The position numbers and the translations under genes are program-made. The notes under the pieces are model-generated. The model searched no databases and was not told the origin of the DNA. It saw nothing but the letters and a program-made list of their open reading frames with translations. Positions 1 through 6,097 of a stretch of 7,053 bases of DNA are shown piece after piece. Each line of letters begins with the position of its first letter. The first letter of the stretch is position 1. The DNA comes from Fibrobacterota bacterium (lineage in GTDB: Bacteria; Fibrobacterota; Chitinivibrionia; Chitinivibrionales; JANQEN01): positions 1 to 7,053 of the forward strand of contig JAUXBV010000175.1 of the NCBI GenBank assembly GCA_030619215.1, in the 5' to 3' direction.

Positions 1-1482
1 AAAAAGAATGGCTGCCAGAATTGAGCCCAGCAAGGCAAAAGAGATGGTAAAGGCCATTGGAGAAAACATCTTTCCCTCAACACCCTGCAAGGTAAAAAGG
101 GGCAGGAACACTATAATAATGATAGCAACAGAGAAAAGGATCGGGTTTCCCACCTCCTGGGCTGCGGCAAGAATAAGCTCGACCTTGCTTCTGCCTCTGT
201 TTTTTATATCGGTTAAATGGCGGTAGATATTTTCAACCATGACTATGGATGCATCGCCCAGCATACCAATAGCAATAGCAATACCGCCCAGGGACATAAG
301 ATTGGCAGACAAGCCGCTCAACCCCATGCAGATAACTGATACAAGAGCACACGTCGGCAGTGCGACAGCGACAATAAAGGCTGTTCGGAGGTTTCCCAAA
401 AAGATAAGAAGGGTTATGAGAACAAGGATAGCGCCCTGCAGCAGTGCCTTTTTCACCGTTCCGGTCGCGTTTGCTACAAGGCGGCTTTGATCATAGTATG
501 GCACGAGGGAAACGCCTTTCGGAAGTGACGCCTGTACTTCAGGGAATTTCTTTTTAAGCCGCTTGATTACATGTGAGGTGTTTTCACCAAACAGTTTCAT
601 GACAATACCGGCAACAACCTCCTTTTCTCCATTGAAAGAAACAACCCCTCTGCGGATTTCATTGCCGAACGTAACTACAGCAACATCTTTAAGCCGTATT
701 GGCGTTCCGTCAATCACTTTGACCTGAATAGTGCGAAGGTCTTGAAGTTTTTCTATCAGGCCGACGCCTCGTACCAGATACTCCTCAGCACCCAACACCA
801 TAAATTGCCCGCCGGCATTAGCATTATTGCCGGTTATTGCCCCGATAATCTCTTCCAGGCCGACATTATATTTATTCAGGGCATAGGGGTTGATCTTTAC
901 CTGATATTGCAGAATATGACCGCCCATGGAAAGGATTTCTGTCACGCCGGGTACGGTCTGCAGTTGGAATTTAACAACCCAGTCGTTAAGTTCACGAAGC
1001 CATGTGTTGAGGTCTTTTCCCTCAGTGTCAACACTTTCATTGGCGGTAAGATAATACATAAACACCTCTCCAAGCCCTGTTGATATGGGGCCCAGCGTGG
1101 GAGGCTCATGCATTTGCGGCATTTCTGCTATGGCACTGCTGAGGCGTTCGGAAACAAGCCGGCGTGCAAAGTAGATATCTACATTATCTTTGAAATAGAC
1201 ATACACCACTGCCATGCCAAAGGCGGAAGTTGACTTGACAAGAGTTACACCCGGCAGGCCGTTCATAGCCGATTCTATAGGAAAAGTAATCAGCCGTTCG
1301 ATCTCTTCCGGCGCCATCCCGTGCGCTTCTGCAAACACCGGAACCATTACCGGAGAGATGTCAGGGAATGCGTCGGTAGGCAATCTACGGTACTGAATGA
1401 TACCAACCACAGCTATACTGATAAGAAGCAGGAGCACAATCAGCCTGTTTTTCAACGAAAATTCGATTATTCGATTCAGCAT
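1..1482 (-). CDS. cusA: Heavy-metal efflux RND pump, CusA-like inner-membrane subunit (partial, C-terminus off the left edge)
   Basis: Inner-membrane proton-driven pump of a tripartite metal efflux system. The reading frame is open for 494 codons from ATG 1482-1480 to the window edge, about half of the usual 1,020-1,060 residues. The protein begins MLNRIIEFSLKNR with TM1 at about 13-29, followed by the LPTDAFPDIS segment typical of HME-RND pumps, the periplasmic porter region with LGPISTGLGEV, and TM2-TM6 from about residue 347. TM4 reads SLGGIAIAIGMLGDASIVMVEN, carrying D410 and E417. The GGIAIAIG form resembles CusA (Cu/Ag) more than CzcA, which has an extra Asp (DFG) there. The start is supported by AGGAG at 1492-1488, five bases upstream. 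It lies 12 bases after the adaptor gene and is surely co-transcribed with it. The methionine relay that would settle Cu/Ag specificity lies in the missing half, so family is certain and metal is inferred. Confidence 0.93.
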   Translation of the reverse strand, partial: MLNRIIEFSLKNRLIVLLLLISIAVVGIIQYRRLPTDAFPDISPVMVPVFAEAHGMAPEEIERLITFPIESAMNGLPGVTLVKSTSAFGMAVVYVYFKDNVDIYFARRLVSERLSSAIAEMPQMHEPPTLGPISTGLGEVFMYYLTANESVDTEGKDLNTWLRELNDWVVKFQLQTVPGVTEILSMGGHILQYQVKINPYALNKYNVGLEEIIGAITGNNANAGGQFMVLGAEEYLVRGVGLIEKLQDLRTIQVKVIDGTPIRLKDVAVVTFGNEIRRGVVSFNGEKEVVAGIVMKLFGENTSHVIKRLKKKFPEVQASLPKGVSLVPYYDQSRLVANATGTVKKALLQGAILVLITLLIFLGNLRTAFIVAVALPTCALVSVICMGLSGLSANLMSLGGIAIAIGMLGDASIVMVENIYRHLTDIKNRGRSKVELILAAAQEVGNPILFSVAIIIIVFLPLFTLQGVEGKMFSPMAFTISFALLGSILAAILF

Positions 1483-1494
1483 AACATCTCCTTA

Positions 1495-2589
1495 TTAATG
1501 TCCGTGGCCGGCATGATCGCCGAGAGCACTCGTTATTACTTTGGCCTTCAATTCAAAGGCTCCGTTTGCGACATACGCATCGCCGATATGCAACCCCTCC
1601 ACAAGCTGTACATAGGAGGAGTCCGATATGCCCGTTGTTACTTCAACCGGTTTAAAGGCATGGTCCTCAACCGGAATAAAGACAACCTTTTCCCCATGCA
1701 GAATCTGTACCGCCAGTGTTTTGACAACCGGGACAGCTTCTGAGGCTGAAACCGTAATCGTACCTTGTATAAATGTGCCGGGACGCCATTTCCCTCCGGT
1801 GTTTGGAATTACGGCACGTGCGACTGCACTGCGGGTGCTTTTATCATACAGCGGTGCAATATATGAAAGCGTTGCCTGGGTATGTATTCTATTATCAACA
1901 GCCCTTATGTCAATAGTCTGTCCCGGTTTAATAAAAGGGGCGTCTTTTGCATAGACAGCGCAATTGACCCAAACTGTGGCCAGGTTTGCAATAACAAACA
2001 TGTCGTCTTCCTCGCTGATAAACTCACCGGGCGTGATATGCTTTTCAATAATCCTGCCGTTTATTGGCGCGCGGATGGTATATGCGGAAAGGCTTTGGTT
2101 ACTTTCGATAATTGCAAGGGCCTCGCCTTTCTTCACATAGGCGCCTATACGTTTGAGCACCTGTTTTGCCACACCGCCAAAACGCGGAGTAACATGGGCA
2201 AGGTGGTCTTCGTTAAAACCGATTTCTCCAGGTAACTCAATGGTTCTGCCCAGAGGTTTGCACTCAACTTTCTCAATGGAAACTTCTGCAAGCGCCATCC
2301 CCTTTTTGGTAAGTTCAATTATAATATCTTCTAAATGCTCGCCATGATCATCATCATGCCCGGGTTCCACATGGTTCTCATCTTTATGCTGATCGTGCTC
2401 CCCATGACTGCATTCTTTATGTTCTTCTTCATGATCATCGCGTTCTTCGTGAAGTTGAGTATCACTGTTCTTGTCGACATTGTCGTGCGAAGAGGTCTCT
2501 TTTTGACAGCCGCCCGGAAATAGCAATGATAGAAACAATGCTACCATACTTAGCGGGCCTGTTTTTACAAATGCGATCTTGCTGTTCAT
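1495..2589 (-). CDS. cusB: RND metal-efflux periplasmic adaptor, CusB/CzcB type, His-rich, probable lipoprotein
   Basis: Membrane-fusion protein expected to link the inner-membrane pump to the outer-membrane factor, 364 residues. The N-terminus is hydrophobic and ends LLFPGGC, with Cys28 the likely lipidated residue; Pro at -3 makes this a poor lipobox. Residues 35-85 hold 11 His among many Asp/Glu, a metal-binding linker, and the C-terminus ends in HAGHGH. A conserved core follows: first barrel-sandwich half about 132-163 (TPRFGGVAKQVLK to AIIESN), second half from about 171 (TIRAPINGRIIEKH), then beta-barrel and membrane-proximal domains. Only about eight residues join the halves, so the usual helical hairpin is absent. 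Two ATGs are adjacent (2592 and 2589). I chose 2589 because AGGAG at 2600-2596 is six bases from it but three from 2592. The SD overlaps the stop of the upstream gene, indicating coupling. Family certain; metal inferred from the neighbouring pump. Confidence 0.94.
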   Translation of the reverse strand: MNSKIAFVKTGPLSMVALFLSLLFPGGCQKETSSHDNVDKNSDTQLHEERDDHEEEHKECSHGEHDQHKDENHVEPGHDDDHGEHLEDIIIELTKKGMALAEVSIEKVECKPLGRTIELPGEIGFNEDHLAHVTPRFGGVAKQVLKRIGAYVKKGEALAIIESNQSLSAYTIRAPINGRIIEKHITPGEFISEEDDMFVIANLATVWVNCAVYAKDAPFIKPGQTIDIRAVDNRIHTQATLSYIAPLYDKSTRSAVARAVIPNTGGKWRPGTFIQGTITVSASEAVPVVKTLAVQILHGEKVVFIPVEDHAFKPVEVTTGISDSSYVQLVEGLHIGDAYVANGAFELKAKVITSALGDHAGHGH

Positions 2590-2595
2590 CATTTA

Positions 2596-2600
2596 CTCCT
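2596..2600 (-). promoter_or_regulatory. Ribosome binding site of the adaptor gene, overlapping the upstream stop codon
   Basis: On the minus strand the sequence reads CAATAGGAGTAAATGATG. The stop TAG (2601-2599) of the outer-membrane-factor gene shares bases with the AGGAG Shine-Dalgarno of the adaptor gene. A ribosome finishing the first gene therefore sits on the initiation site of the next, the usual arrangement for translational coupling. The spacing favours the second of the two tandem ATGs as start. Confidence 0.75.
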
Positions 2601-3831
2601 ATTGAATAATGGTTATTGTATGTCCGGTTAATTCCATCAAATCGGATGCAAGAAGAGCGATTCGGGCATGTGTGTCGATAATGGAAAGACGGATTTCCAT
2701 AAGATGCGCCTGTGCCTCAAGCACCTCAAGAATACTTGCACTGCCCTGGGTGTAATATGTTGTAAGAGCCGCATAGGCTTGTTGTGCTTTGGGTGCTATC
2801 TTCTCAAGCAGGGTTGTAAATTCTTCCTGCAGGCCGGATATTTCGCTGTGCAATTTCGACAGTGCAACGATTCGTTCCGTTTCATGCTGTTTTATAGCAA
2901 AGCGCATGCTTGAAAGTTCATGTTCTTTTGCCTGTCGCGTTCCTTTATTGCGATTGAAGAAAGGCAGTGACAGGGAAATACCCGCAAGCGGTGCATGTTC
3001 ACCTGCTTCGTTATTTCTCAGGTAACCGCCCGTCAGGGCCATTTCCGGAAACGCTTCTGCTTTTACTTCACTGATTTGGGCTCTTGCAATCTCCTGTTCA
3101 CATTTCAAAGCCAGTATTTCAGGATGCTGCAGCATTGTTTTCCTCAGTTCTTCCTTTGCCGGTATGGGGATTGAAGGTTTAATGGTACCGGAAACAGCAT
3201 CAAACGCTGCTGCTGTATCACTCCACAGAGCTGCAAGCTCATGCTTGGCCTGCATGAATTCTCGCTTAAGCGCCTTTTTTTCAAGGATAAGTTCTTCCTT
3301 TTCCACTTCCGCCCGAAGAGCATCGACTGCTTTTGTTGCACCGGCTTCGATGCGTTTGGTAATATTTGCGATACCCTCTTCAGAAATAGCTATCATCGAG
3401 TCAATAAGCATCTGCCTTTGCTGAAGTGAAAGAAGCGGCACAAACCGGCGTATTATTTCACAGGTTACGGCAAGTTTTTTATATTCCAGTTCACGCGTTA
3501 CCAGTTCGGTTCCTTTGGTTGCCAGCGCGATACGTGCTTTACGTTTGCCGCCCAGTTCAAACGGTTGTGTGATGGCAATTTCAATCTCATTCCGCCCGAA
3601 ATTTTCAAGCATGACCTCTGCTTCAGGATTGGGCCATGCACCGGCTTGAGCACGCCGGCTCTCAGCAGCCTTGACTGCCTGTTCGATAGAATGCAGCCCC
3701 GCATTTTTTTTCAGTACCCTCTTTTGAGCCGCGGTGAAGGCAAGTTCACTCCCAATAACATTTGACGGCGGATATAGTAAAAGAACAATGAATAATAATA
3801 GAATATTTTGGTTACAATTTTTTAATTGCAT
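2599..3831 (-). CDS. cusC: Outer-membrane factor of a metal efflux RND system, TolC family, CzcC/CusC type
   Basis: Predicted outer-membrane channel protein, 410 residues, trimeric in this family, forming the exit duct of the tripartite pump. It has a signal peptide (hydrophobic residues about 10-26, cleavage near G27/S28) and no lipobox, so unlike E. coli CusC it is probably not lipidated. Family hallmarks include a long helix with AAESRRAQAGAWPNPE and ENFGR, an Ala/Glu-rich coiled-coil middle, a second TolC repeat with EIARAQISEVKAEAFPEM and LSLPFFNRNKG, and a C-terminal GSASILEVLEAQ helix. I start at ATG 3831 because AGGAG at 3844-3840 is eight bases upstream. The in-frame TTG at 3837 is only two bases from that site, too close. 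The gene ends directly against the adaptor gene and follows a small exported protein gene by 90 bases. Family is secure; the symbol is by operon context. Confidence 0.93.
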   Translation of the reverse strand: MQLKNCNQNILLLFIVLLLYPPSNVIGSELAFTAAQKRVLKKNAGLHSIEQAVKAAESRRAQAGAWPNPEAEVMLENFGRNEIEIAITQPFELGGKRKARIALATKGTELVTRELEYKKLAVTCEIIRRFVPLLSLQQRQMLIDSMIAISEEGIANITKRIEAGATKAVDALRAEVEKEELILEKKALKREFMQAKHELAALWSDTAAAFDAVSGTIKPSIPIPAKEELRKTMLQHPEILALKCEQEIARAQISEVKAEAFPEMALTGGYLRNNEAGEHAPLAGISLSLPFFNRNKGTRQAKEHELSSMRFAIKQHETERIVALSKLHSEISGLQEEFTTLLEKIAPKAQQAYAALTTYYTQGSASILEVLEAQAHLMEIRLSIIDTHARIALLASDLMELTGHTITIIQ

Positions 3832-3839
3832 ATACAAAG

Positions 3840-3844
3840 CTCCT
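3840..3844 (-). promoter_or_regulatory. Shine-Dalgarno site of the outer-membrane-factor gene
   Basis: AAAAAGGAGC on the minus strand places AGGAG eight bases before ATG 3831 and two bases before the alternative TTG at 3837. It is the reason for choosing the ATG. Confidence 0.7.
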
Positions 3845-3864
3845 TTTTATGAAAAAACTTATAT

Positions 3865-3880
3865 AATAATCAGGATTATT
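3865..3880. promoter_or_regulatory. Perfect 7+7 inverted repeat upstream of the outer-membrane-factor gene, possible operator
   Basis: AATAATC-AG-GATTATT, two perfect 7-base arms around a two-base centre, lies in the 90-base gap between the small protein gene and the outer-membrane-factor gene, about 35 bases before the latter's start. Size and symmetry would suit a dimeric regulator half-site pair. It is AT-rich, however, so chance is a real possibility, and no regulator gene is visible in the window. The rest of the 3832-3921 gap has only a weak GGGG/CCCC stem and no convincing terminator. Confidence 0.25.
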
Positions 3881-3921
3881 TTAACAGGGGTATTTCTGAG
3901 GGGTTGAAGGCCCCGAAAAAA

Positions 3922-4359
3922 TCAAATAAGAAGTACGACAGTTTTACGAAGATCCGTAGTATGAGGAACGGAATAAAGAAAATCTGAAAAAGTATTACTG
4001 ATTGGTTGCTGTGAGAGAATTTTATTAAAAGGTATAGGTGGTGAAGCGATAAAAATGGCGAGATACCGAAATAGTCTGTTTTTATGTTTTTGTGTGCTTG
4101 GAGACAGTGCTTTTGATAGCGGAATATCCGTACATAAGCCATGTTCATGTTCACAACATTGTTGCCTCACCGATTGATCTGTTTCAGCTTGCGTGTTTGT
4201 AGAGCTGTGGCAGTACCTAATTGATTTGTGGTTCAGTTTAATACGGACGGTTTGATTGTCTTTTTCATAACAAAGGACAGATGTATGCCCCCAGAGCGTG
4301 CCGGGAGAAAAAATGTAGAGGCAAAGAATGAGGATATTAATTAATTGCTTTAATGCCAT
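3922..4359 (-). CDS. Small exported Cys/His-rich protein of unknown function, first gene of the metal efflux operon
   Basis: A 145-residue protein from ATG 4359 to TGA 3924-3922. The N-terminus is a signal peptide or single anchor (hydrophobic about 5-23, then WGH). The exported part has CYEKDNQTVRI (Cys30), Cys50-His51 and the dense cluster CCEHEHGLCTDIPLS (Cys68, Cys69, His71, His73, Cys76), a plausible soft-metal site. The C-terminus ends LRKTVVLLI. From memory, short proteins with a Cys-x-x-Asp-Gly-His-like start, a Cys-rich middle with C-x-D-I/V-P-L and a hydrophobic L-R-x-V-V-L end occur beside RND metal pumps in other Gram-negative bacteria; I know of no assigned function. Position ahead of C, B and A genes suggests metal sensing, buffering or delivery in the periplasm, which is inference. 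There is no clear Shine-Dalgarno, so the exact start is less certain than the frame. Confidence 0.78.
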   Translation of the reverse strand: MALKQLINILILCLYIFSPGTLWGHTSVLCYEKDNQTVRIKLNHKSIRYCHSSTNTQAETDQSVRQQCCEHEHGLCTDIPLSKALSPSTQKHKNRLFRYLAIFIASPPIPFNKILSQQPISNTFSDFLYSVPHTTDLRKTVVLLI

Positions 4360-4409
4360 ATTGATGATTTCGGACGCTTACATTATTATGAATCTCTTAT
4401 AAGATACGG

Positions 4410-4438
4410 TTGTAAAAATATAATATTGCGCGTATAGT
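4410..4438 (+). promoter_or_regulatory. Probable sigma-70-type promoter for the pyr operon
   Basis: TTGTAA at 4410-4415 and TATAGT at 4433-4438 are separated by exactly 17 bases. They match the sigma-70 consensus at 4 of 6 and 5 of 6 positions. Transcription would start near 4445, giving a leader of about 160 bases before pyrR, the right size for an attenuation region. The surroundings are AT-rich, which raises the false-positive rate. Confidence 0.5.
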
Positions 4439-4452
4439 GAAGTTTTATAAAT

Positions 4453-4590
4453 ATGGTATTCTTCAGTGCATACATAGTTTCGTTAGGCCAGGCGGAAATA
4501 CGGCTCGCTGCGAGATTTCGTTCAGCCAAGGGAGCGGCTGCTCTCCATAAAAAAATATTATTTTTTCCTTTTGCATCTCTATTTTTTTAA
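4453..4590 (+). CDS. Possible 45-codon leader ORF upstream of pyrR
   Basis: An ATG at 4453-4455 opens a frame of 45 sense codons ending with TAA 4588-4590, only 17 bases before the pyrR ATG. It begins MVFFSAYIV, runs through an Ala/Arg-rich centre encoded by the hairpin segment, and ends ILFFPFASLFF, where Phe codons come from T-rich tracts. There is no good Shine-Dalgarno, and the predicted transcript start lies only about eight bases upstream. Enterobacterial pyrBI has a leader peptide of similar size with a U-rich Phe stretch used for UTP sensing, so the resemblance is suggestive. It could equally be a chance open frame over an RNA structure. Confidence 0.2.
   Translation: MVFFSAYIVSLGQAEIRLAARFRSAKGAAALHKKILFFPFASLFF
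4495..4566 (+). promoter_or_regulatory. Candidate pyr attenuator: mutually exclusive hairpins followed by U-rich tract
   Basis: Visible pairings: GAAAT 4495-4499 with ATTTC 4515-4519, enclosing CTCG 4504-4507 with CGAG 4511-4514. AGCC 4524-4527 can pair either upstream with GGCT 4502-4505 or downstream with GGCT 4536-4539. GGGAGC 4530-4535 can pair with GCTCTC 4540-4545 (one G-U) around loop GGCT. The last two use the same bases, so they exclude each other. An A/T palindrome (4550-4566) ending in six T follows. The loop region CCAAGGGAG is reminiscent of the PyrR-binding consensus CCNGNGAGG but does not match it exactly. The tract does not immediately abut a hairpin as in a textbook terminator. 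The role in PyrR attenuation is inferred from position and from the PyrR gene downstream. Confidence 0.35.
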
Positions 4591-4607
4591 AAGTATTTTT
4601 GATTCCA

Positions 4608-5156
4608 ATGAAAAAACTTGAACTTCTTATGGATGCCACAGCTCTTGATAGGGCTCTTACCCGTGTTACCCATCAGGTTCTGGAAAGAAACCCTGCTTTA
4701 GATAATTTCGGTATTGTAGGAATGCAAACGCGAGGTGTATACCTTGCCCGCAGAATTGCTGAAAAGATCAATACCATCGAAAAGACAAATTTTAATGCGG
4801 GAATCCTTGATGTTACTCTATACCGTGATGATTATCGAATGGCTTTGAAACAGCCGGAAGTTAAGGTAACAAATATTCCTTTCGATATAACCAACAAAGA
4901 CCTGTTATTGGTAGATGATGTTTTGTATACAGGGCGGACAGTTCGAGCGGCTCTGGATGCCCTTACTGACTTTGGGAGACCGAAAACCATACAGCTTGCC
5001 GTTCTCGTTGACAGGGGGCACAGGGAGCTGCCGGTACATGCCGATTATATTGGGAAAGAAGTTACCACCTTTAAAAACCAGGAAGTGGCTCTTCATGTCA
5101 CAGAGATTGACAATGAAGATTCTCTCTGGCTTATGGAGATAGAGGAGGCGGATTAA
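4608..5156 (+). CDS. pyrR: PyrR, bifunctional pyrimidine operon attenuator / uracil phosphoribosyltransferase
   Basis: Cytoplasmic RNA-binding regulator that, with bound UMP or UTP, promotes termination ahead of pyr genes; many members also make UMP from uracil and PRPP. The 182 residues match the usual 175-185. The PRPP-binding loop is VDDVLYTGRT at 102-111. Other hallmarks are MQTRGVYLARR (39-49), DVTLYRDD (68-75), GRPKTIQLAVLVDRGHRELP (123-142) and ADYIGKEV. Thr18, Arg19 and His22 fall where B. subtilis PyrR has RNA-contacting residues, so RNA binding is probably retained. I start at ATG 4608 (MKKLELLMDATALDRALTR); a TTG at 4599 would add three residues. Neither has a Shine-Dalgarno, which is unusual for a first gene and may reflect coupling to leader translation. 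It overlaps pyrB by one base. Confidence 0.95.
   Translation: MKKLELLMDATALDRALTRVTHQVLERNPALDNFGIVGMQTRGVYLARRIAEKINTIEKTNFNAGILDVTLYRDDYRMALKQPEVKVTNIPFDITNKDLLLVDDVLYTGRTVRAALDALTDFGRPKTIQLAVLVDRGHRELPVHADYIGKEVTTFKNQEVALHVTEIDNEDSLWLMEIEEAD
5143..5148 (+). promoter_or_regulatory. Ribosome binding site of pyrB inside the end of pyrR
   Basis: AGGAGG lies seven bases before the pyrB ATG at 5156 and inside the last codons of pyrR, whose stop TAA shares base 5156 with the start codon. It fixes the pyrB start and indicates coupled translation. Confidence 0.8.
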
Positions 5157-6097
5157 TGGCTCTTGGAATTCAGCATCTCTTAGGACTGTATGATGTTTCC
5201 AGGAGTGATATTGAACTTATTTTAGATACTGCTGACAGTTTTTATGAAGTGCTTCAACGTGAGATAAAACTGGTTCCTACCTTACGCGGAAAAACAATAG
5301 TTAACCTTTTCTACGAAAGCAGTACCCGGACAAGAATTTCCTTTGAGCTTGCCGAAAAACGCCTTTCCGGAAGCCCTATCAATTTTTCATCTACGGGTAG
5401 CTCCGTTACAAAAGGGGAAACCCTAAAAGACACCATACGCAACATCGCAGCGATGAAGATTGATATGGTGGTAGTGCGCCACAATGCGGCGGGTGTTCCG
5501 TTGTTCCTCACAAAATGTACGGATGCGATAATCGTAAATGCAGGAGACGGTTTTCACGAACACCCCACGCAGGCGCTTCTTGACATGTTGACTATACGGC
5601 AGCACTTCGGAAAACTGGAAGGATTAAAAGTGGCAATTATCGGCGATATTCTGCACAGCCGTGTGGCGCGGTCGGATGCCTGGGGTATGAAGACCATGGG
5701 TATGAATGTGACCCTCTGCGGTCCGCAGACGCTCATGCCGCTGCATACGGAAAGCCTCGGCGTCCGGATAACCGACAATATGGGAGAAGCTATGGAAGGC
5801 GCTGATGTTGTGATGCTGCTTCGCCTTCAGCTTGAACGCCAGCAAAGCGGCCTTTTTCCGTCAATACGGGAATACCGGGAGAACTACGGTTTGGATTTAG
5901 ATAAGCTATTAACTTTGCCGGAGCATACCGTCATCATGCACCCCGGACCTATCAATCGCGGTATTGAGCTGGCATCAAATGTTGCAGACTGCGGCAGGTC
6001 AATAATTCTTGATCAGGTAACGAACGGAGTTGCGGTTCGCATGGCAGTACTATACCTCCTTGGAGGCGGTGAACCGGGAGGCCATGAAGATGTATAA
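5156..6097 (+). CDS. pyrB: Aspartate carbamoyltransferase catalytic chain
   Basis: Cytoplasmic enzyme joining carbamoyl phosphate and L-aspartate to give N-carbamoyl-L-aspartate, the first committed step of pyrimidine synthesis. At 313 residues it has normal length. Carbamoyl-phosphate site residues are present: STRTR 56-60, Lys85 in SVTKGET, Arg107, His135-Pro-Thr-Gln138 in GDGFHEHPTQALLD, and Arg168 in GDILHSRVARSD. Aspartate-side residues are Arg222-x-Gln224 (LRLQLERQ) and HPGPINRG 261-268. STRTR and HPTQ separate it from ornithine carbamoyltransferase when combined with the SxxKGET loop and the HPGPINRG motif. The start is set by a strong AGGAGG. The gene overlaps pyrR by one base and, with the chosen start, pyrC by eight. 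No pyrI regulatory subunit gene is seen, so control is probably by PyrR. The call is secure. Confidence 0.98.
   Translation: MALGIQHLLGLYDVSRSDIELILDTADSFYEVLQREIKLVPTLRGKTIVNLFYESSTRTRISFELAEKRLSGSPINFSSTGSSVTKGETLKDTIRNIAAMKIDMVVVRHNAAGVPLFLTKCTDAIIVNAGDGFHEHPTQALLDMLTIRQHFGKLEGLKVAIIGDILHSRVARSDAWGMKTMGMNVTLCGPQTLMPLHTESLGVRITDNMGEAMEGADVVMLLRLQLERQQSGLFPSIREYRENYGLDLDKLLTLPEHTVIMHPGPINRGIELASNVADCGRSIILDQVTNGVAVRMAVLYLLGGGEPGGHEDV
6076..6081 (+). promoter_or_regulatory. Shine-Dalgarno site deciding the pyrC start
   Basis: GGGAGG within the end of pyrB lies two bases before an ATG at 6084 and eight bases before an ATG at 6090. The spacing selects 6090 as the pyrC start. Confidence 0.6.

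Larger units (their letters stand above)
4360..4607. other. Divergent intergenic region between the metal efflux and pyrimidine operons
   Basis: This 248-base region separates genes transcribed away from each other, so it should hold promoters for both operons. The rightward promoter is fairly clear. On the leftward side several AT-rich hexamers exist, for example TTTACA followed by CATAAT, but their spacing of about 20 bases is poor, so no leftward promoter is called. A GC-rich island at about 4486-4546 stands out from very AT-rich flanks and is followed by an A/T palindrome (4550-4566) and long T-rich runs up to pyrR. Confidence 0.7.

Noticed and set aside
8..3765. Many plus-strand open frames of 60-140 codons opposite the metal efflux genes
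   Set aside because: They lie antisense to strongly recognisable proteins, have no family motifs or Shine-Dalgarno sites, and follow from the codon bias of the real genes.
3900..3914. GGGG-7-CCCC stem as a transcription terminator after the small protein gene
   Set aside because: The stem is four base pairs and is not followed by a T-run in the direction of transcription.
3876..4154. A 92-codon minus-strand frame overlapping the small Cys/His-rich protein
   Set aside because: It lies in another frame of the better candidate, which has a signal peptide, a Cys/His cluster and an ATG start. The alternative shows no recognisable motif.
4530..4566. Textbook rho-independent terminator ahead of pyrR
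   Set aside because: The GGGAGC/GCTCTC hairpin is separated from the T-run by about 15 A/T bases, so I describe it only as part of a candidate attenuator.
6030..6089. TTG at 6030 as pyrC start
   Set aside because: It would give a long overlap with pyrB and an N-terminal extension with no dihydroorotase similarity. The ATG at 6090 has a well-spaced Shine-Dalgarno.
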